Source of the DNA: Brevibacterium antiquum
GTDB lineage: Bacteria; Actinomycetota; Actinomycetes; Actinomycetales; Brevibacteriaceae
Direction: 5' to 3'
Assembly (NCBI RefSeq): GCF_016107655.1
Contig: NZ_JABASX010000001.1
Location: 62,001 to 126,000 of the forward strand
DNA length: 64,000 nt
Shown: in pieces, positions 60,343-64,000 of the stretch
Position numbering within the stretch: the first letter of the stretch is position 1
Layout of the letters: each line of letters opens with the position of its first letter
Notes under the pieces: generated by a model
The model's database searches: none
Told to the model about the DNA's origin: nothing
Seen by the model: only the letters and a program-made list of their open reading frames with translations
Made by a program: the position numbers and the translations under genes

Positions 60343-61104
60343 ATGGAGATTCGCGACCAGGTTGCTCTCATCACCGGCGGAGCCTCGGGCCTCGGCCTGG
60401 CCACGGCCCAGCGACTGCTGGCGGCCGGGGGCAAAGTGCTCATCGTCGACCTGCCGAGCTCACGCGGGGACGATGCGGCCGCCGAACTCGGCGAGAATGC
60501 CAGCTTCTGCGCGGCCGACGTCACCAGTGAAGAGCAGGTACAGGCCGCCGTCGATGCCGCCGCTGCGATGGGTCCGCTGCGCGTCGTCGTCAACTGTGCG
60601 GGCATCGGCGGAGCGGCTCGTGTCTCCGGCCGCAAGGGGCCGTTCCCACTCGACATGTTCACCAAGGTCGTCAGCGTCAACCTCATCGGCACCTTCAACG
60701 TTCTGCGCCTCGGTGCGGCGGCGATGCAGACGGTCGACGCGATCGGCGAGGAGCGCGGCGTCATCATCAACACCGCCTCGGCGGCGGCATACGACGGACA
60801 GATCGGTCAGGCCGCCTATTCGGCGTCCAAGGGCGGCATCGTCGGAATGACTCTGCCGGTCGCCCGCGATCTGGCCAGCAGCAAGATCCGGGTGATGACC
60901 ATCGCTCCCGGCACGTTCACGACTCCGCTCATGCAGGGGGCCTCCGAGGAGACGCTGGCGAGCCTGGGGGAGCAGGTGCCCCATCCCTCCCGTCTCGGCG
61001 AGCCCGATGAGTACGCGTCACTGGCTGAGCACATCGTGTCCAACCCGATGCTCAATGGGGAGGTCATCAGGCTCGACGGTGCGATCCGGATGGCCCCGAA
61101 GTGA
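60343..61104 (+). CDS. SDR, 3-hydroxyacyl-CoA dehydrogenase type-2 (HSD10)-like
   Basis: A 253-aa [11 protein letters not shown] (about 11-18), [41 protein letters not shown] with [16 protein letters not shown] and the C-terminal [13 protein letters not shown]. The GKKG-type insertion after NCAGI and the ending LDGAIRM are typical of the HSD17B10 group, which oxidises 3-hydroxyacyl-CoAs. Its stop overlaps the TetR GTG (GTGA), so enzyme and regulator are co-translated. ATG with AGGAG eight bases upstream. Confidence 0.92.
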   Translation: MEIRDQVALITGGASGLGLATAQRLLAAGGKVLIVDLPSSRGDDAAAELGENASFCAADVTSEEQVQAAVDAAAAMGPLRVVVNCAGIGGAARVSGRKGPFPLDMFTKVVSVNLIGTFNVLRLGAAAMQTVDAIGEERGVIINTASAAAYDGQIGQAAYSASKGGIVGMTLPVARDLASSKIRVMTIAPGTFTTPLMQGASEETLASLGEQVPHPSRLGEPDEYASLAEHIVSNPMLNGEVIRLDGAIRMAPK

Positions 61105-61799
61105 CTGTGAACCAGCCCGAAGCACCCGACGCCGGAAGCAGGCAGCCCGACCGCGTGGGCCAGGCGGATCGGACCGCGCGGTCGAAGGAACTCATCCTCG
61201 ATGCGACGATCGAATGCCTTCTCGCCGAAGGATATTCGGCGACGACCACGATGAAGATCCAGGCCAAGGCCGGCGTGACCCGGGGCAGGCTTCTGCACCA
61301 TTTTCCGTCGAAGCGGGAGCTGCTCACGGCTGCGGTCACGCGCCTCGGGCAGCAGCGTCTGAACCGGAACCTCGAGGACCGCACCGACGACTTCAGTCGC
61401 TCCCTGGTCAGACAGCGTCCGTCCGCCGGTGAGGTGGGACCGCGCTCCGACTGGGCTGTGACGACCTTGTGGGCGGGACTGATGCACTCGAGTTTCTTCA
61501 CCGCACTCGAGCTGTGGATCGCGTCGCGGACAGACGATGCGCTCGCCGACAAGGTCAGAGCGCACGAGAAGAACGTGTTCGAGAGAGTGAGGGAGAACGC
61601 CCGCGAGCTGTTCGGCCCTGTCATCGCAGCACAGGCAGGGTACGACCACATGTTCTCCGTGCTCTTCTCGAGCATGCGAGGGATGGCCGTGACCTACACG
61701 TTCTCCCACCTCGACCCCCAAACCGAACCGATGATCGCAACCTGGCAGCAGATCGCACGATCCCTCCTGACCGATGAACCTGCCGAGGACCGAACCTGA
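61101..61799 (+). CDS. TetR-family transcriptional regulator
   Basis: A 232-aa protein. Residues 25-75 form the Tet[52 protein letters not shown]. The rest is the helical ligand domain. The N-terminus has a short polar extension. Located inside the acyl-CoA cluster and coupled to the HSD10-like gene, it probably senses an acyl-CoA intermediate and controls the divergent operons. The operator candidate is at 56679. Confidence 0.92.
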   Translation: MTVNQPEAPDAGSRQPDRVGQADRTARSKELILDATIECLLAEGYSATTTMKIQAKAGVTRGRLLHHFPSKRELLTAAVTRLGQQRLNRNLEDRTDDFSRSLVRQRPSAGEVGPRSDWAVTTLWAGLMHSSFFTALELWIASRTDDALADKVRAHEKNVFERVRENARELFGPVIAAQAGYDHMFSVLFSSMRGMAVTYTFSHLDPQTEPMIATWQQIARSLLTDEPAEDRT

Positions 61800-61843
61800 A
61801 CCGACCCGATGACCACCGATGTCGACGATGACAAGGAAGTGAC

Positions 61844-63424
61844 ATGTATCCAGGAAAATGGGCCGCGAAGAACCCTGACAAACCCGCGCTCATCATGGCT
61901 GACACCGAGGCGGTGCTCACCTTCGGCGAACTCGAGGACCGGTCCCTGCGGCTGGCCAACCACCTGCGCTCGGTAGGCTTTGAGAAGGGCGATCACATTG
62001 CGGTCATGGCAGAGAACCGGTTCGAGATCATCGAGGCCCTGTGGGCAGCCCTGCGCACAGGGGCGATCATCACGGTCGTCAATTCTCACCTGACTGCAGC
62101 GGAATCGGCTTACATCGTCGATGACTGCGATGCCCGAGCTCTCCTCCTGTCGACCCGGTTGGAGAAGTCGAGCGAGGTTGCCGCCGAGTGCCAGCAGGTC
62201 GAGAACCGGATCCGCATCGATGCCGTCCCCGACGGTGAGGCGGGGGAGGTCTTCGCCGGCTGGGATGAGTATGAAGCGGTGCTCGCGGCTGCCTCGGCGG
62301 ATCAGCCCGAGGTCGAGCCTCGCGGTGACGACATGCTCTACTCCTCGGGCACGACCGGACGACCGAAGGGCATCCTGCCCGGAGCCACCGATCTGCTCAT
62401 CGGGGACGAGGACGTTCCGCTCATCAGCTTGTTCCGCATCCTCTACGGATTCGACGATGAGACGGTCTACCTCTCGCCCGCGCCTCTCTACCACGCGGCA
62501 CCTCTGCGGTTCGTGATGACGACGCACTCCCAGGGCGGCACCGTCGTCGTCATGCCCCGCTTCGACGCCGAGGAGGCTCTGGTCCTGATCGAGAAGCACC
62601 GCGTCACGCACTCGCAGTGGGTGCCCACGATGTTCATCCGGATGCTCAAACTGCCCGACGAGGTGCGACGTTCCTTCGACGTCTCCAGTCTCAAGGTCGC
62701 AATCCATGCCGCCGCACCGTGCCCGCCCGAGGTCAAGCGGACGATGATCGAGTGGTGGGGCCCGGTGATCTATGAGTACTATGCTGCGACCGAGAGCAAC
62801 GGCCTGACCATCATCGACAGCCAGCAGGCGCTGGAGAGACCGGGCTCGGTCGGCCGTGACGGGGTTAAGGGCATCGTCCACATCTGCGGACCTGATGGAA
62901 AGGAGCTGCCTGCCGGAGAGGTCGGAGTCATCTACTTCGAAGCCACGTCGGCCCTGTTCGAGTACTACAAGGACCCGTCGAAGACCGCGGCCTCCAGGCA
63001 CCCGGATCATCCGGACACGTGGGCGACGACGGGAGATATGGGCTACCTCGACGAGGACAGATTCCTCTACATCGCCGAGCGCAGCACGGGCCTCATCATC
63101 GTCGGGGGAGTCAACATCTACCCGCAGGAGATCGAGAATGCGCTCGCCCTGCGGCCCCAGATCGACGATGTGGCTGTGGTGGGTAGGGCCGATGACGAGC
63201 TGGGCCAGGTTCCCGTCGCATTTGTGCAGTTGGCCGATGGTGTCGCCGAGGCGGGGCAGGCCGACGAGATCCGCAGTTGGCTGGTCGATCGCCTGGCCCG
63301 GTTCAAGATTCCCCGCGAGTACTACTTCGTCCCGGAACTGCCGCGAACTCCGACCGGGAAGCTGGTCAAGCGGAAGCTGCCGGATCCAGCGACGCTGGCG
63401 GACTCTGCGACGATGGCAGGTTAG
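61844..63424 (+). CDS. AMP-dependent acyl-CoA synthetase (FadD-like)
   Basis: A 526-aa ANL enzyme: MLYSSGTTGRPKGILPG (P-loop), YEYYAATESNGLTI (A5), TWATTGDMGYLDEDRFLYIAERSTGLIIVGG-type A7-A8 region with VNIYPQEIENAL, and PTGKLVKRKL (catalytic Lys). In the A7-A8 link the usual Asp-Met is replaced by Thr-Gly-Leu. It is the third gene after the SDR and TetR genes and may activate a second acid or the same substrate. ATG start after a GGAAGTGAC. Confidence 0.92.
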   Translation: MYPGKWAAKNPDKPALIMADTEAVLTFGELEDRSLRLANHLRSVGFEKGDHIAVMAENRFEIIEALWAALRTGAIITVVNSHLTAAESAYIVDDCDARALLLSTRLEKSSEVAAECQQVENRIRIDAVPDGEAGEVFAGWDEYEAVLAAASADQPEVEPRGDDMLYSSGTTGRPKGILPGATDLLIGDEDVPLISLFRILYGFDDETVYLSPAPLYHAAPLRFVMTTHSQGGTVVVMPRFDAEEALVLIEKHRVTHSQWVPTMFIRMLKLPDEVRRSFDVSSLKVAIHAAAPCPPEVKRTMIEWWGPVIYEYYAATESNGLTIIDSQQALERPGSVGRDGVKGIVHICGPDGKELPAGEVGVIYFEATSALFEYYKDPSKTAASRHPDHPDTWATTGDMGYLDEDRFLYIAERSTGLIIVGGVNIYPQEIENALALRPQIDDVAVVGRADDELGQVPVAFVQLADGVAEAGQADEIRSWLVDRLARFKIPREYYFVPELPRTPTGKLVKRKLPDPATLADSATMAG

Positions 63425-63478
63425 CCAGTGCCGATACCAGGGTGAATCGCACTCGGCGGGGAGGGCAGTCAGTCGTCT

Positions 63479-64000
63479 TCAGGCGCCGTAGACCTGGCCG
63501 AAGGCACTCATGTCACCGACGACGACGAGTTTCGTTGTCGCCCGTGACATTCCGACGTAGAGCATGTCCAATGCCCGGTCGGGGTCGCGGAACCCGTTGA
63601 TGCACAGCACCACGACGGGGCGTTCGAGACCCTTGAAGCCGAGGACGTGTCCGTAGAAGATGTCATCGGCGGCGAAGTACTGGTCCCAATAGGCCGAGGT
63701 GCCTTCGGTCTCGACGATCTCTCGTTGGACCGGGTGTCGGCTGCCGGTTGTCAGCAATGCGATGTCGCCGGGATTCCAGCCGGCGTCCATGAGGGATTCG
63801 ACCTGTGAATCCGCCTCGGCGAGGGCATCGTCGATGTCGACCTCGCTCCACTCGATCTCCTCACCGGGCCCATTGCGGGGAATCGGCGGATCGAGGGCGA
63901 GGTCGGCGAAGCCGGCCACGATCTGCTCGGAGTTGCGCAGGTTCTCGTCGAGCTGGATCGGGTTCATCGTGATCGGTGATTCGCCCTCACGGCCGAAGAT
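63479..64000 (-). CDS. UvrD/Rep-type helicase C-terminal region, 5'-partial
   Basis: The frame is open to the right edge; 174 C-terminal residues are visible. It shows the superfamily I domain 2 motifs: QLDENLRNSEQIVAGFADLA (motif IV region), VLGFKGLERPVVVLCINGF (motif V-like, KGLE) and LYVGMSRATTKLVVVGD (motif VI with the arginine). The ATPase Walker motifs would be upstream of the window. It is convergent with the acyl-CoA synthetase. Whether it is UvrD-like DNA helicase or a PcrA-related DNA/RNA helicase cannot be settled from this part. Confidence 0.88.
   Translation of the reverse strand: MFGREGESPITMNPIQLDENLRNSEQIVAGFADLALDPPIPRNGPGEEIEWSEVDIDDALAEADSQVESLMDAGWNPGDIALLTTGSRHPVQREIVETEGTSAYWDQYFAADDIFYGHVLGFKGLERPVVVLCINGFRDPDRALDMLYVGMSRATTKLVVVGDMSAFGQVYGA

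Overview
The window is high-GC DNA with SD-led and some [26 protein letters not shown], many four-base ATGA/GTGA gene overlaps, a DtxR/IdeR-type iron box, a DUF3418-type HrpA and a metal-transporter, acyl-CoA and peptide-transport gene set. This points to a high-GC Gram-positive actinobacterium. A Brevibacterium-like member of the Micrococcales is my best guess, but that is inference; no rRNA is present to settle it.

Layout. (1) 1-2188: end of a nucleoside hydrolase gene coupled to an MFS transporter. (2) 2189-8958: an accessory island with visibly lower GC. It holds a McrC-like nuclease without McrB, a coupled pair made of a SHOCT-tailed protein and a PD-(D/E)XK nuclease with an effector-associated-like N-terminus, an orphan 447-aa protein, an excisionase-like HTH protein and an N-terminally short tyrosine integrase. 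The island abuts the 3' end of a tRNA with an unusual combination of features. (3) 9-24 kb: housekeeping and membrane genes (MFS, PPK2, DUF1461, AEC permease, two DUF202 proteins, a non-canonical Nramp, DinB, HrpA, release factor 3), with several short tandem-repeat arrays at gene ends between 12 and 14.5 kb. (4) 24-34.6 kb: inositol-1-phosphate synthase with a structured leader, AbgT and BI-1 membrane proteins, a membrane-anchored sulfite-oxidase-like enzyme, a symporter with its microprotein, and a VOC/AraC divergent pair.

(5) 34.6-42.5 kb: a seven-gene minus-strand operon, dppABCDF-iadA-nhaC, for dipeptide uptake and isoaspartyl-dipeptide hydrolysis. (6) 42.7-43.5 kb: a malate:quinone oxidoreductase remnant between two copies of a palindromic repeat. 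(7) 43.5-47.7 kb: an iron-siderophore ABC transporter behind a DtxR-like box. (8) 47.8-51.6 kb: an SbcCD/Mre11-Rad50-like pair with altered motifs.

(9) 51.7-63.4 kb: an acyl-CoA catabolic cluster. Its minus-strand operon (APH-type kinase, SDR, ACAD10/11-type acyl-CoA dehydrogenase, acyl-CoA synthetase) has the set of activities of the levulinate (Lva) and ACAD10/11 pathway, which degrades 4-keto/4-hydroxy acids through a 4-phosphoacyl-CoA. A thiolase, an HSD10-like SDR, a second acyl-CoA dehydrogenase, a second synthetase and a TetR regulator beside it could finish beta-oxidation. (10) 63.5-64.0 kb: the C-terminal end of a UvrD/Rep-type helicase gene that runs off the window.

The most interesting items are the 4-hydroxy-acid operon, the SHOCT plus nuclease pair, the repeat-flanked mqo remnant and the DnaA-box-flanked palindrome at 30.6 kb.
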